Source of the DNA: Elusimicrobiota bacterium
GTDB lineage: Bacteria > CAYTYR01 > UBA6262 > DAOVJB01
Reading direction: 5' to 3'
Length of the DNA stretch: 8,912 nt
Assembly (NCBI GenBank): GCA_030673425.1
Contig: DAOVJB010000036.1
Location: 1 to 8,912, forward strand
Below, piece by piece: positions 1 to 6,945 of this stretch. The notes under the pieces are model-generated. The model was not told the origin of the DNA. It saw nothing but the letters and a program-made list of their open reading frames with translations, and searched no databases. Position numbers and translations under genes: made by a program. Within the stretch, counting starts at the first letter, position 1; the number at the start of each line of letters is the position of its first letter.

Positions 1-1249
1 TATTTTATCTAAATCACATTCAACTGTAGCAAAAGCTGAGTTTATGGACCATATTCGTCAGTCTATCACTGCTATAGTTTCACATAAGATGCGGTCATTT
101 CTCTCTATGCTCGGTATTCTTATCGGAGTTGGGGCAGTAATTGCTATGCTTGCGTTAGGTGAGGGAGCCAGAGAATCTATTTCGCAAAGATTGGCTTCTT
201 TAGGTTCCAATCTTTTAATGGTAAGACCTGGCTCTCGTCGGCAACATGGTGTCGCACTGGAAGCAGGACTTATTACCCGTCTTACTCTACAGGATGCAAA
301 TGCCATAGCGGAACTATCCGAGGTAAAAAGAGTATCTCCTTCTGTTTCTGGTCGTGGGGGGCAACTGGTATATGGCAATAAGAACTGGAATACACAGATC
401 CAGGGAACGGGCGTAGATTATGGATTAATGCGAGCATCTAATCCTGTTGTTGGCAGATTTTTTACAGAGGAAGAATTGAGAGTGCGGGAAAAAGTGGTTT
501 TACTTGGAGCAACTGTGGCAAAAGAATTGTTTGGGGATAATAATCCGGTTGGGGCAACGATTAAGATAAATCGCATAAATTTTAATGTAATAGGTCTCCT
601 TCCAGAGAAAGGTGCTACAGGATGGCGTGACCAGGATGATTTAGTGATTATTCCTGTTACAACAGCTATGTATCGAGTTTTAGGGAGAGAATATGTTAGT
701 TCTATTGATGTGGAAATAAAAGATTCCAGTCTTATGGAACAGGCCCAAGAGTCAATAAGCAAACTTATTATTAAAAAGCACCGTCTTAATAAAGATGATG
801 AGGATTCATTCCAAATTCGTAATATGGCAGAGATTCAGGAGACTGTGGAAAGCACAACTAAAACTATGACCTGGCTCCTTGGCTCTATTGCCGCAATATC
901 TCTTTTAGTTGGTGGAATAGGTATTATGAATATTATGCTTGTTTCAGTAACAGAACGTACAAGGGAGATAGGTCTTCGCAAAGCAATAGGGGCACGCAGG
1001 ACGGATATAATGGTTCAATTTCTTATTGAGTCAGCGGTAATGACTTTTGTCGGTGGAATAGCTGGTGTTGTTTTTGGCTCGGGTATAGCATGGCTTTTGG
1101 CAATCTTCGCTGGCTGGCCAACGAAAATTTCTGCTTTTCCTATTATACTTGCGGTGACATTTTCTGTTGGTATAGGTATAGGTTTTGGCTTATGGCCCGC
1201 ACGCCAAGCAGCAAAACTCAATCCCATTGAAGCATTGAGATATGAATAA
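1..1249 (+). CDS. macB: MacB-type ABC exporter, permease portion (5'-partial; probable ATPase-permease fusion)
   Basis: The visible part is a MacB_PCD domain followed by an FtsX domain. Numbered from the ATG at 44, there is a membrane helix at about 18-40, a large periplasmic domain (about 41-270, with GSNLLMVRPG at 54-63), and three helices at about 274-300, 325-352 and 362-385. The FtsX hallmarks SVTERTREIGLRKAIGAR (301-318) and the terminal KLNPIEALRYE are intact. Members couple cytoplasmic ATP hydrolysis to periplasmic movements that drive tripartite efflux or export. The ATG at 44 is doubtful as a start: no Shine-Dalgarno precedes it, and the frame is open back to base 2 with no stop. 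The upstream residues (...TVAKAEF) lead into the first helix much as the linker does in fused MacB proteins. I therefore infer that an N-terminal ATPase lies left of the window. A standalone permease with an upstream start is the alternative. The family call is firm; the symbol is family-level only. Confidence 0.85.
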   Translation, partial: ILSKSHSTVAKAEFMDHIRQSITAIVSHKMRSFLSMLGILIGVGAVIAMLALGEGARESISQRLASLGSNLLMVRPGSRRQHGVALEAGLITRLTLQDANAIAELSEVKRVSPSVSGRGGQLVYGNKNWNTQIQGTGVDYGLMRASNPVVGRFFTEEELRVREKVVLLGATVAKELFGDNNPVGATIKINRINFNVIGLLPEKGATGWRDQDDLVIIPVTTAMYRVLGREYVSSIDVEIKDSSLMEQAQESISKLIIKKHRLNKDDEDSFQIRNMAEIQETVESTTKTMTWLLGSIAAISLLVGGIGIMNIMLVSVTERTREIGLRKAIGARRTDIMVQFLIESAVMTFVGGIAGVVFGSGIAWLLAIFAGWPTKISAFPIILAVTFSVGIGIGFGLWPARQAAKLNPIEALRYE

Positions 1250-1288
1250 TAAATAATATTTGCTTATTAACAATTATTTTATAACAGA

Positions 1289-1323
1289 AAGTCACAAATC
1301 TATAGCGTGTGACTTATTTTTTT
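1289..1323 (+). terminator. Rho-independent terminator after the MacB-type gene
   Basis: A perfect 8-bp stem, AAGTCACA (1289-1296) with TGTGACTT (1308-1315), closes an 11-nt loop. One A and then a run of seven T (1317-1323) follow, and further T-rich sequence comes after. It sits 40 nt past the MacB-type stop codon. It separates that transcript from the operon beginning at 1406, which therefore needs its own promoter. Confidence 0.8.
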
Positions 1324-1347
1324 ATTTGAGATATTTTTATTAACCTA

Positions 1348-1385
1348 TACCAATTTTTATGGTAATATTACCATAAAAATTGGTA
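1348..1385. promoter_or_regulatory. Perfect 38-bp palindrome: tandem TACCA-N7-TGGTA operator candidate
   Basis: Bases 1348-1366 are the exact reverse complement of 1367-1385. Each arm is itself a dyad: TACCA (1348-1352) with TGGTA (1360-1364), and TACCA (1369-1373) with TGGTA (1381-1385). This gives two 17-bp dyads with centres at 1356 and 1377, 21 bp or about two helical turns apart. That geometry suits two dimers of a DNA-binding repressor or activator bound cooperatively on one DNA face. A weak promoter, TTAACC (1340-1345), 17-bp spacer, TAATAT (1363-1368), would place the -10 inside the palindrome, but both boxes match consensus at only 4 of 6. The site ends 8 nt before the AAGGAGG of the downstream gene. 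An mRNA hairpin is the alternative reading. No T-run follows, so it is not an intrinsic terminator on this strand. Confidence 0.6.
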
Positions 1386-1405
1386 GAACATTAAGGAGGA
1401 AATAT

Positions 1406-2533
1406 ATGCTTGAGTCAATATGTTTCCCATTAATGAAGTTAAAGATAAAATATATGAAAAGAATATTCTTATTAGCTATATTAATATTGATAGCGTCATC
1501 CAGTAATTATTTACTGGCTGATCAGATCACGCTAAGCGGACAGGCTTCAGCGTGGGCTGTCTTTAATGGTGAGGATAAACTGGGTCTGCGGTATATCCCT
1601 GAATTCAGAGCATCACGGCAGGTAAGTGATATTAGAAGTATAGATGCCGAGGTTTCAGTTAATGCTTATGTTTTTGGGGATGATAGCGACATTAAATTAT
1701 ACCGGGGATGGCTTAGATATACCTCCAGTCAGTTTTGGATACGTGCCGGGCTTCAGAAGATAAATTTCGGACCGGCTAAAATCCTACGCTCACTTAAATG
1801 GTTTGACCGACTTGACGCGCGTGATCCTCTGGAACTTACTGACGGGGTCTATGCTTTGCTCGGCCGCTACTATTTCTTAGATAATTCCAACATATGGGTA
1901 TGGGGATTGTTGAACAATGACGATTTGAAGGGTCTGGAACTCTATAAAAGCAACAAGGACAAAGCAGAGTTTGGGGGACGGTTTCAAATGCCTGTACCGC
2001 AAGGCGAGATGGCAGCGAGTTTCAATAGAAGACATGTTGATTCATCAGACTACAACAACAAGGAAACATCTGTTATGTCTTACGGCATGGAAAACCGTTA
2101 TGCTCTTGACGGACACTGGGATGTAGGACCAGGTCTGTGGTTTGAGGCATCGGCCGGGAAGATAGAGGTGAACAGAGATGAATCACTCTGGCAGAAGTTT
2201 CTTACAGTAGGTACTGATTATACTTTTGATATTTTATCAGGTATACATATTTTATGTGAGCATTTTGTAAGATCATCCGGTCCGAAGCTGGATGAAAATG
2301 ATGACACATACAGGTTTTCAGCTTTATCTGCGGATTTGGGTATAAGTATGCTTGATACTATAACCGCCATAGGGTATTACGACTGGGAAGAAGAAAAAAT
2401 TTATTCATATTTGGGATTACAGCGTACTTATGATAACTGGCTGGTTGATGTAAGTATTTTCTCAGGGCGTGAAGATGGTGACGGTATATACGGAGGGACA
2501 GGTGTACAGTGTATGCTTACTTTTAATCATTGA
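1406..2533 (+). CDS. Putative outer-membrane beta-barrel (porin-like) protein
   Basis: A 375-residue protein with a signal peptide: a basic region, a hydrophobic core (MKRIFLLAILILIASS, from residue 17) and probable cleavage after LLA, before DQ, near residue 38. The mature part alternates polar and aromatic or hydrophobic residues in short strands separated by Asp/Asn/Gly-rich turns, as in outer-membrane barrels. A motif near residues 110-150 (RAGLQKINFG, then RLDARDPLELTDG) resembles the conserved strand-turn of DUF1302-like and alginate-export-like barrels; this likeness is from memory. The last residue is His, with Phe third from the end, rather than the usual terminal aromatic. The start at 1406 has an excellent AAGGAGG 6 nt upstream. 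An ATG at 1454 would give a more ordinary signal peptide but lacks a good ribosome binding site. As first gene of the operon it probably forms the outer-membrane end of the system. Its function is not known. Confidence 0.75.
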   Translation: MLESICFPLMKLKIKYMKRIFLLAILILIASSSNYLLADQITLSGQASAWAVFNGEDKLGLRYIPEFRASRQVSDIRSIDAEVSVNAYVFGDDSDIKLYRGWLRYTSSQFWIRAGLQKINFGPAKILRSLKWFDRLDARDPLELTDGVYALLGRYYFLDNSNIWVWGLLNNDDLKGLELYKSNKDKAEFGGRFQMPVPQGEMAASFNRRHVDSSDYNNKETSVMSYGMENRYALDGHWDVGPGLWFEASAGKIEVNRDESLWQKFLTVGTDYTFDILSGIHILCEHFVRSSGPKLDENDDTYRFSALSADLGISMLDTITAIGYYDWEEEKIYSYLGLQRTYDNWLVDVSIFSGREDGDGIYGGTGVQCMLTFNH

Positions 2534-2564
2534 TAAATGGATATAAACAAAAAGGAGGACTAAC

Positions 2565-3251
2565 ATGGGGTTAATAAAAATAGAGAATATGGTAAAACGT
2601 TATCCGATGGGAAAAACAGAGTTTACTGCATTAAAGGACATCAACTTATCATTTGAAAGAGGTGAATTCTGTGGCCTTATCGGACCTAGTGGTTCCGGTA
2701 AGACAACGCTTCTTAATATTATCGGGTCGCTTGATGTTCCATCAGAGGGAAGTGCAACAGTATTGGATAGGAACATAGAAAACCTGTCTCATATAGAAGC
2801 AGCCCGGCTGCGCTCTAAACATATGGGCTTTATTTTCCAGACGTATAATTTATTGCCCGTATATACTGTATTTGAAAATGTTGAGTTTCCTCTTTTGATT
2901 ATGAAAGTGCCTGAAGATGAAAGAAAGAAGAAAGTTATGGATGCACTCCAGTGGGTGGGTTTGATGGATAAGATTAAGTCAAGGCCAGCACAGCTTTCAG
3001 GAGGAGAGTCACAGCGTGTAGCGGTTGCGCGTGCAATTGTGAAACGGCCTGAATTGGTGCTTGCAGATGAACCAACCGCTAATCTGGATGCTAAAAATTC
3101 ACACAATGTATTAAAAATGATGGTCAAATTAAACAAGGAATTAAAAACCACTTTTATTTTTGCCACACACGATGAGAAGGTAATAGGTTATCTGAGGAGA
3201 AAGATCCATTTGATTGACGGTAAGGTTGCTAAGGATGAAATTGTAAATTAA
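2565..3251 (+). CDS. ABC transporter ATP-binding protein, LolD/MacB class
   Basis: A 228-residue single-domain ATPase of typical LolD length. Motifs in order: Walker A GPSGSGKT (40-47), Q-loop Gln92 in FQTYNLLP, signature LSGGESQRVAVARA (144-157), Walker B LVLADEP (165-171) with catalytic Glu169, D-loop ANLD (172-175) and H-loop His202 in ATHDEK. All catalytic positions are intact. The signature has Ser where many relatives have Gln (LSGGEQQ), a common variation. It hydrolyses ATP in the cytoplasm and should power the two FtsX-type permeases encoded immediately downstream, as LolD does for LolC and LolE. An AAGGAGG lies just before the ATG, 31 nt after the barrel gene. It is one of the most secure calls in the window at family level; the transported substrate cannot be read from this subunit. 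Confidence 0.95.
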   Translation: MGLIKIENMVKRYPMGKTEFTALKDINLSFERGEFCGLIGPSGSGKTTLLNIIGSLDVPSEGSATVLDRNIENLSHIEAARLRSKHMGFIFQTYNLLPVYTVFENVEFPLLIMKVPEDERKKKVMDALQWVGLMDKIKSRPAQLSGGESQRVAVARAIVKRPELVLADEPTANLDAKNSHNVLKMMVKLNKELKTTFIFATHDEKVIGYLRRKIHLIDGKVAKDEIVN

Positions 3252-3263
3252 AAGGAGTAAAGA

Positions 3264-4436
3264 ATGTTAATCTTAAAACTGGCATATCGAAATCTTATAG
3301 GGGCAGGTTTAAGGACATGGCTTAAAGTCGCGGTTCTTTCGATTACCTATGTACTCATTATATGGCATTATGGTTTTTTTACTGGAATGCTCAAACAGGG
3401 AACCAGAGCTATGATCAAAGATGAGATTGCCGGAGGTCAGTACTGGCACAAGAATTATGATCCTTATGACCCCATATCCTTAGATGAGAGTCATAGTGTT
3501 ATACCTTCTGAATTGGAGGCGTTAATTAAAAATAAACAAGCAACTCCTATATTAATAAGACAAAGTTCAATTTATCCGGAAGGAAGAGTTCAGTCAGTGC
3601 TTCTAAAGGGAATTGAGCCTGAGCAGAAGGTTCTGGAAATTCCTACTTCGCAACTTAATGTAGATGAAAATGTTTTACCGATTTTAATTGGAAGGCGAAT
3701 GGCAAACAGGAACTCTCTTGAAGTCGGAGATTATCTTACAATACGCTGGAGGGACGTTAACGGAACATTTGATGCAATTGATGGTAAAATAGTTGCAATT
3801 ATGAGTACACAAGTGCCAAATATTGATTTTAGACAATTATGGGTTCCGGTTAAAGACCTGCAGAAGATGACAGGATTGGAGAATGAAGCTACCATTATCA
3901 TAGTAGGTCAGAATCTTTTCAATCTACCTGATGTAGCTAATTGGGATTTTAAGGACCATGATTTTCTGCTAAAGGACATTAATGAGATGGTAAAATCAAA
4001 AAGGGTAAGTGCTTCTATTATGTATCTAACATTATTATTCCTTTCAATACTTGCAATTTTTGATACCCAGATACTGTCTATTTTCAGACGGAGAAAAGAA
4101 ATAGGTATTTTAATGGCACTTGGTATGACACGTTTAGAGATAATATTACTATTTACTTTTGAGGGTGCGTTAAACGGAGTTCTTGCCATAGGCGTTGCAG
4201 CAATTTACGGAGTTCCTTTAATATATTTTACCGCGACAAAGGGTTTTCCACTTCCTGAGATTACTGAGCAATATGGTTTTGCGATAGCAAGAAGATTATT
4301 TCCATCGTATACTTTTGGTGTTGTTTCTGTAACTATTTTAATCATTATGTTGACAGTAACAATTGTAAGTTATATCCCAACTCGTAGGATTGCAAAACTA
4401 AAGCCGACTGAAGCTTTGAAAGGAAAAATATCATGA
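3264..4436 (+). CDS. FtsX/LolC-E-type ABC permease, first subunit
   Basis: A 390-residue inner-membrane protein with the four-helix FtsX-superfamily plan. One helix lies at about 18-40, a periplasmic domain spans about 41-245, and three helices follow at about 249-271, 294-323 and 348-372. The cytoplasmic coupling segment RRRKEIGILMALGMTRLEI (275-293) and the C-terminal RIAKLKPTEALKG (375-387) are both conserved features of LolC/LolE and MacB permeases. AAAGGAG precedes the ATG, 12 nt after the ATPase gene, and the stop overlaps the next start by 4 nt. It probably pairs with the next gene product as a heterodimer driven by the LolD-type ATPase. Such exporters extract substrate from the outer leaflet or pass it to periplasmic partners rather than moving it through a channel. 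The substrate is unknown. Confidence 0.9.
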   Translation: MLILKLAYRNLIGAGLRTWLKVAVLSITYVLIIWHYGFFTGMLKQGTRAMIKDEIAGGQYWHKNYDPYDPISLDESHSVIPSELEALIKNKQATPILIRQSSIYPEGRVQSVLLKGIEPEQKVLEIPTSQLNVDENVLPILIGRRMANRNSLEVGDYLTIRWRDVNGTFDAIDGKIVAIMSTQVPNIDFRQLWVPVKDLQKMTGLENEATIIIVGQNLFNLPDVANWDFKDHDFLLKDINEMVKSKRVSASIMYLTLLFLSILAIFDTQILSIFRRRKEIGILMALGMTRLEIILLFTFEGALNGVLAIGVAAIYGVPLIYFTATKGFPLPEITEQYGFAIARRLFPSYTFGVVSVTILIIMLTVTIVSYIPTRRIAKLKPTEALKGKIS

Positions 4437-5707
4437 TTATGTTTCTGTTGAAAGGTCTGATCAGGGATAAATCAAGAAGTTTATTTCCGGTCTTAATGGT
4501 AAGTACAGGGGTATTTCTGACTGTATTCCTTTATGGCTTTATGCAGGGTATATTTGATGATTTTGTTAAAGTGAATGCTCAGTTTGACACAGGTCATGTA
4601 AAAATTATGACACATGCTTATAAAGAACTTTTTGACCAAATGCCTAATGACCTGGCTATATTGGAAGCTGAAGAAATGCTTACACAATTACAGGATACCG
4701 AAAAAGGTATGATATGGACACCCCGCATACAATTTGGAGGTTTACTGGATATCCCGGATAAAAATGGAGAAACAAAGTCTCAGGGGCCGGTGATGGGAAT
4801 TGGAATGGATTTGTTAAGTTCTGATTCTAAAGAAAAAGAAATTCTGAATTTAGAGGATGGTATTGTACAGGGCAGAATGCCACAGAAAAAAAATGAAATA
4901 TTGATAAGTGAGGAGTTTGCTAAAAAACTCGGTGTAAAAGTTGGCGATGCCGCGACTTTAATTAGTTCAACAATGCATAGTAGTATGGCTATGTATAATT
5001 TTAGAGTCTCAGGAATTGTACGTTTTGGTATGACTGCTCTTGATAAAAGTACCATCATAGCTGATATCAGGGATGTTCGGGTTGCTTTAGATATGAGAGA
5101 TGCTGCAAGTGAAATACTCGGATACTCCAGGGATATGATATATGATGACGATGGTATGATAAAATTAGCTGAAAGGTTCAACAAGAAATTCTTTATAGAA
5201 GATGATGAGTTTTCACCTATTATGCTAAGTCTTGGTGAACAAAGAGGTTTAGGGGAATACATAAATCTTGGAAAATCCTTTTCAGGAATAATAATTTCTA
5301 TTTTTGTAATCGCTATGTCTATTGTTTTGTGGAATTCAGGTTTATTGAATGGTATAAGGCGATATGGAGAAATAGGCGTGCGTCTTGCAATAGGTGAAGC
5401 TAAGGGAACTTTGTATAGACGCATGATATATGAATCAATTATCATAGGTATAATCGGTTCTTCGGCTGGAACAATGGCTGGACTTTTGATTTGTTACTAC
5501 CTGCAGCATACAGGAATTGATTTTGGTAACATGATGCAAAAATCTAATGTGCTTATAGCCAATGTGATGCGTACACGCGTAACAACAACAAGTTATGTTA
5601 TTGGATTTATACCAGGAGTTATTGCTTCTGTAATAGGTACTATGTTTTCAGGTATTGGCATTTACAGAAGAAAAACCTCACAATTATTCAAGGAGTTGGA
5701 AGTATGA
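4433..5707 (+). CDS. FtsX/LolC-E-type ABC permease, second subunit
   Basis: A 424-residue permease with helices at about 16-40, 282-306, 334-357 and 386-412 and a periplasmic domain of about 240 residues between the first two. The coupling segment RRYGEIGVRLAIGEAKGTLYRR (309-330, written here by its key residues EIG and AIG) is recognisable. The C-terminus, YRRKTSQLFKELEV, lacks the P-x-EAL tail kept by the preceding subunit. The two permeases are clearly divergent from each other, which favours a LolC/LolE-like heterodimer over a homodimer. Start: ATG at 4433, overlapping the previous stop as ATGA, with AAGGA about 8 nt upstream; ATG 4439 is a possible alternative. It overlaps the next gene by 4 nt in the same way, so translation is probably coupled through both junctions. 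Confidence 0.88.
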   Translation: MIMFLLKGLIRDKSRSLFPVLMVSTGVFLTVFLYGFMQGIFDDFVKVNAQFDTGHVKIMTHAYKELFDQMPNDLAILEAEEMLTQLQDTEKGMIWTPRIQFGGLLDIPDKNGETKSQGPVMGIGMDLLSSDSKEKEILNLEDGIVQGRMPQKKNEILISEEFAKKLGVKVGDAATLISSTMHSSMAMYNFRVSGIVRFGMTALDKSTIIADIRDVRVALDMRDAASEILGYSRDMIYDDDGMIKLAERFNKKFFIEDDEFSPIMLSLGEQRGLGEYINLGKSFSGIIISIFVIAMSIVLWNSGLLNGIRRYGEIGVRLAIGEAKGTLYRRMIYESIIIGIIGSSAGTMAGLLICYYLQHTGIDFGNMMQKSNVLIANVMRTRVTTTSYVIGFIPGVIASVIGTMFSGIGIYRRKTSQLFKELEV

Positions 5708-6444
5708 GAAATTTTTTAATTTTTGTTATTTTGCTGGTGAGTTACAGTGTTATTTATGCTCAGGAACCATCGGGAAAAGCTATACTCCAAAGAATAGACG
5801 AGAATTATAGTTCAGAGAACCGCAGGGCTGTTTCCACAATGGTTATAAAAGGCCGCAGGGGTACACGTACACTACAGTCTGAATCCTGGATACAGGGAAT
5901 GGAAAAATCTTTTACTGAATACCTGTTACCTGCCCGTGAGAAAGGCACCAAGATGCTGAAGCTCGGTGATGAATTATGGATTTACTCACCGTCAACAGAT
6001 CGTACGATCAAAATCGCAGGTCATATGTTGAGGCAGTCCCTTATGGGTTCCGACGTATCATATGAGGATTATATGGAGGACCCGAAGTTAAGTAATATGT
6101 ATGATTCGAAGTTAATAGGAGAAGAAAAAATAGGTGACAGGGATTGCTATATTTTGGAATTAGTGGCTATAAAGAAGAATGTGGCTTACTATTCGCGTAA
6201 AATGTGGGTGGATAAAGAACGATATTTGTCGCTGAAGGAACACCGCTTTGCCAAAAGCGGTAAACTTTTGAAGACTCTTGTAATCAATGAAGTCTTCAAG
6301 ATAGGAAAGCGATGGTATCCCAAGAAAATGACCTTTAAGGATGCCTTAAAGAAAGGTTCGGGAACAGAATTTATTATTGATTCGATTGAATTCAATGTTA
6401 AAATTCCCGAACACATTTTTTCTAAAGCGTCTTTGCGTAGATGA
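5704..6444 (+). CDS. LolA-like outer-membrane lipoprotein-sorting family protein (PF17131-like)
   Basis: A 246-residue secreted protein. The signal peptide is residues 1-19, with likely cleavage after VIYA, before QEP. There is no lipobox cysteine, so it should be a soluble periplasmic protein. The mature part has the LolA/LppX-like pattern of beta strands: VSTMVIKGRRGTRTLQSESWIQG, then EYLLPAREKGTKML, then LWIYSPSTDRTIKI. It carries the family-typical GSDVSYEDY segment (115-123) and ends with RWYPKKMTFKDALKKG and a short basic tail. In this fold a half-barrel holds acyl chains or another hydrophobic ligand. In LolCDE systems the carrier receives its cargo from the ABC complex, and the position directly after the two permeases suggests the same relation here. 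AAGGAG lies 8 nt before the ATG, which overlaps the preceding stop by 4 nt. No LolB-like acceptor is visible. Confidence 0.85.
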   Translation: MRNFLIFVILLVSYSVIYAQEPSGKAILQRIDENYSSENRRAVSTMVIKGRRGTRTLQSESWIQGMEKSFTEYLLPAREKGTKMLKLGDELWIYSPSTDRTIKIAGHMLRQSLMGSDVSYEDYMEDPKLSNMYDSKLIGEEKIGDRDCYILELVAIKKNVAYYSRKMWVDKERYLSLKEHRFAKSGKLLKTLVINEVFKIGKRWYPKKMTFKDALKKGSGTEFIIDSIEFNVKIPEHIFSKASLRR

Positions 6445-6462
6445 TTAGAATGTGGAGGTAAG

Positions 6463-6858
6463 ATGTCCAAGAGGATATTAGTTGTTGATGATGACAGTAA
6501 GATAGTAGATGTTATAAAAAGGCGATTGGAACAGAGCAATTATGAGGTTATAACCGCCTATGACGGTGAGGAGGGGTTGGATAAGGTACAAAAAGGAAAA
6601 CCGGATTTAATCATTCTTGACATTATGCTTCCCAAGGTTGATGGCTATACGGTCTGCAGGAGGTTGAAATCTGATAGAAAATATAAAAATGTTCCGGTTA
6701 TTATGTTGACAGCAAGAGTATTGGATTATGACGAGGAAACAGGACGGAAAGCAGGCGCCGACTCGTATATTACGAAACCCTTTGATGCTCCCGTGCTTCT
6801 TGCGGTAATAGAAGAATTACTTAGTAGATATACAAAAGACCCTAAAAGAATAACTTGA
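6463..6858 (+). CDS. Receiver-only (CheY-like) response regulator
   Basis: A 131-residue protein made of one REC domain and a short tail. The acidic pair is Asp9-Asp10 in ILVVDDD, the phospho-acceptor is Asp53 in LIILDIMLP, the switch Thr is Thr83 in MLTA, and the conserved Lys is Lys105 in ITKPF. All catalytic positions are present, so it should accept a phosphoryl group from a histidine kinase. No DNA-binding, GGDEF or other output domain follows; only about 10 residues (TKDPKRIT) remain after the last helix. It would therefore act by protein-protein contact or in a phosphorelay. GGAGG precedes the ATG, 18 nt after the LolA-like gene, which places it in the operon. No kinase is encoded in the window. 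Confidence 0.93.
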   Translation: MSKRILVVDDDSKIVDVIKRRLEQSNYEVITAYDGEEGLDKVQKGKPDLIILDIMLPKVDGYTVCRRLKSDRKYKNVPVIMLTARVLDYDEETGRKAGADSYITKPFDAPVLLAVIEELLSRYTKDPKRIT

Positions 6859-6882
6859 CAGAAATTCTGTTTTTATGATAAT
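6855..6882 (+). promoter_or_regulatory. Near-consensus sigma-70-type promoter for the DUF2934 gene
   Basis: A perfect TTGACA (6855-6860), a 16-bp spacer and GATAAT (6877-6882, 5 of 6 matches) lie upstream of the small gene at 6946. Transcription would start near 6889, giving a leader of about 57 nt. The TGA stop of the response regulator (6856-6858) lies inside the -35 box, so the promoter is embedded in the end of the operon. Confidence 0.65.
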
Positions 6883-6901
6883 ACACTTAATCGCAGTGTA
6901 T
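6881..6901. promoter_or_regulatory. Dyad ATACACT-N7-AGTGTAT at the transcription start
   Basis: ATACACT (6881-6887) and AGTGTAT (6895-6901) are exact reverse complements separated by 7 nt. The dyad starts in the last bases of the -10 box and covers the predicted start site. That is a classic position for a repressor operator; a 5'-end mRNA hairpin is the other possibility. Its sequence is unrelated to the palindrome at 1348-1385. Confidence 0.4.
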
Positions 6902-6945
6902 GTATGAATTTGTGAGGGGTTGTTTGTGGGATAGGGGTGAGAAAT

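Larger units (their letters stand above)
1406..6858 (+). other. Six-gene envelope-trafficking operon (barrel, ATPase, two permeases, LolA-like carrier, receiver)
   Basis: All six genes are co-directional. Gaps are 31 and 12 nt, then two 4-nt ATGA overlaps (4433-4436 and 5704-5707), then 18 nt. No terminator-like hairpin lies between any of them. A terminator precedes the group and a new promoter begins exactly at its last stop codon. The overlaps imply translational coupling of the two permeases and the LolA-like protein. That the products form one machine is inferred from this order and from the families. Confidence 0.8.

Noticed and set aside
58-378. Minus-strand frame of about 106 codons inside the MacB-type gene
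   Set aside because: Antisense to conserved MacB_PCD coding sequence; no domain and no ribosome binding site.
1348-1385. Palindrome as an intrinsic terminator
   Set aside because: No T-run follows it, it lies just before a ribosome binding site, and a proper terminator is already present at 1289-1323.
4780-5445. Long minus-strand open frame (221 codons) antisense to the second permease
   Set aside because: It mirrors a clearly conserved FtsX-type permease, has no ribosome binding site or recognisable domain, and its Ser/Ile-rich composition is what the antisense of this gene would give.
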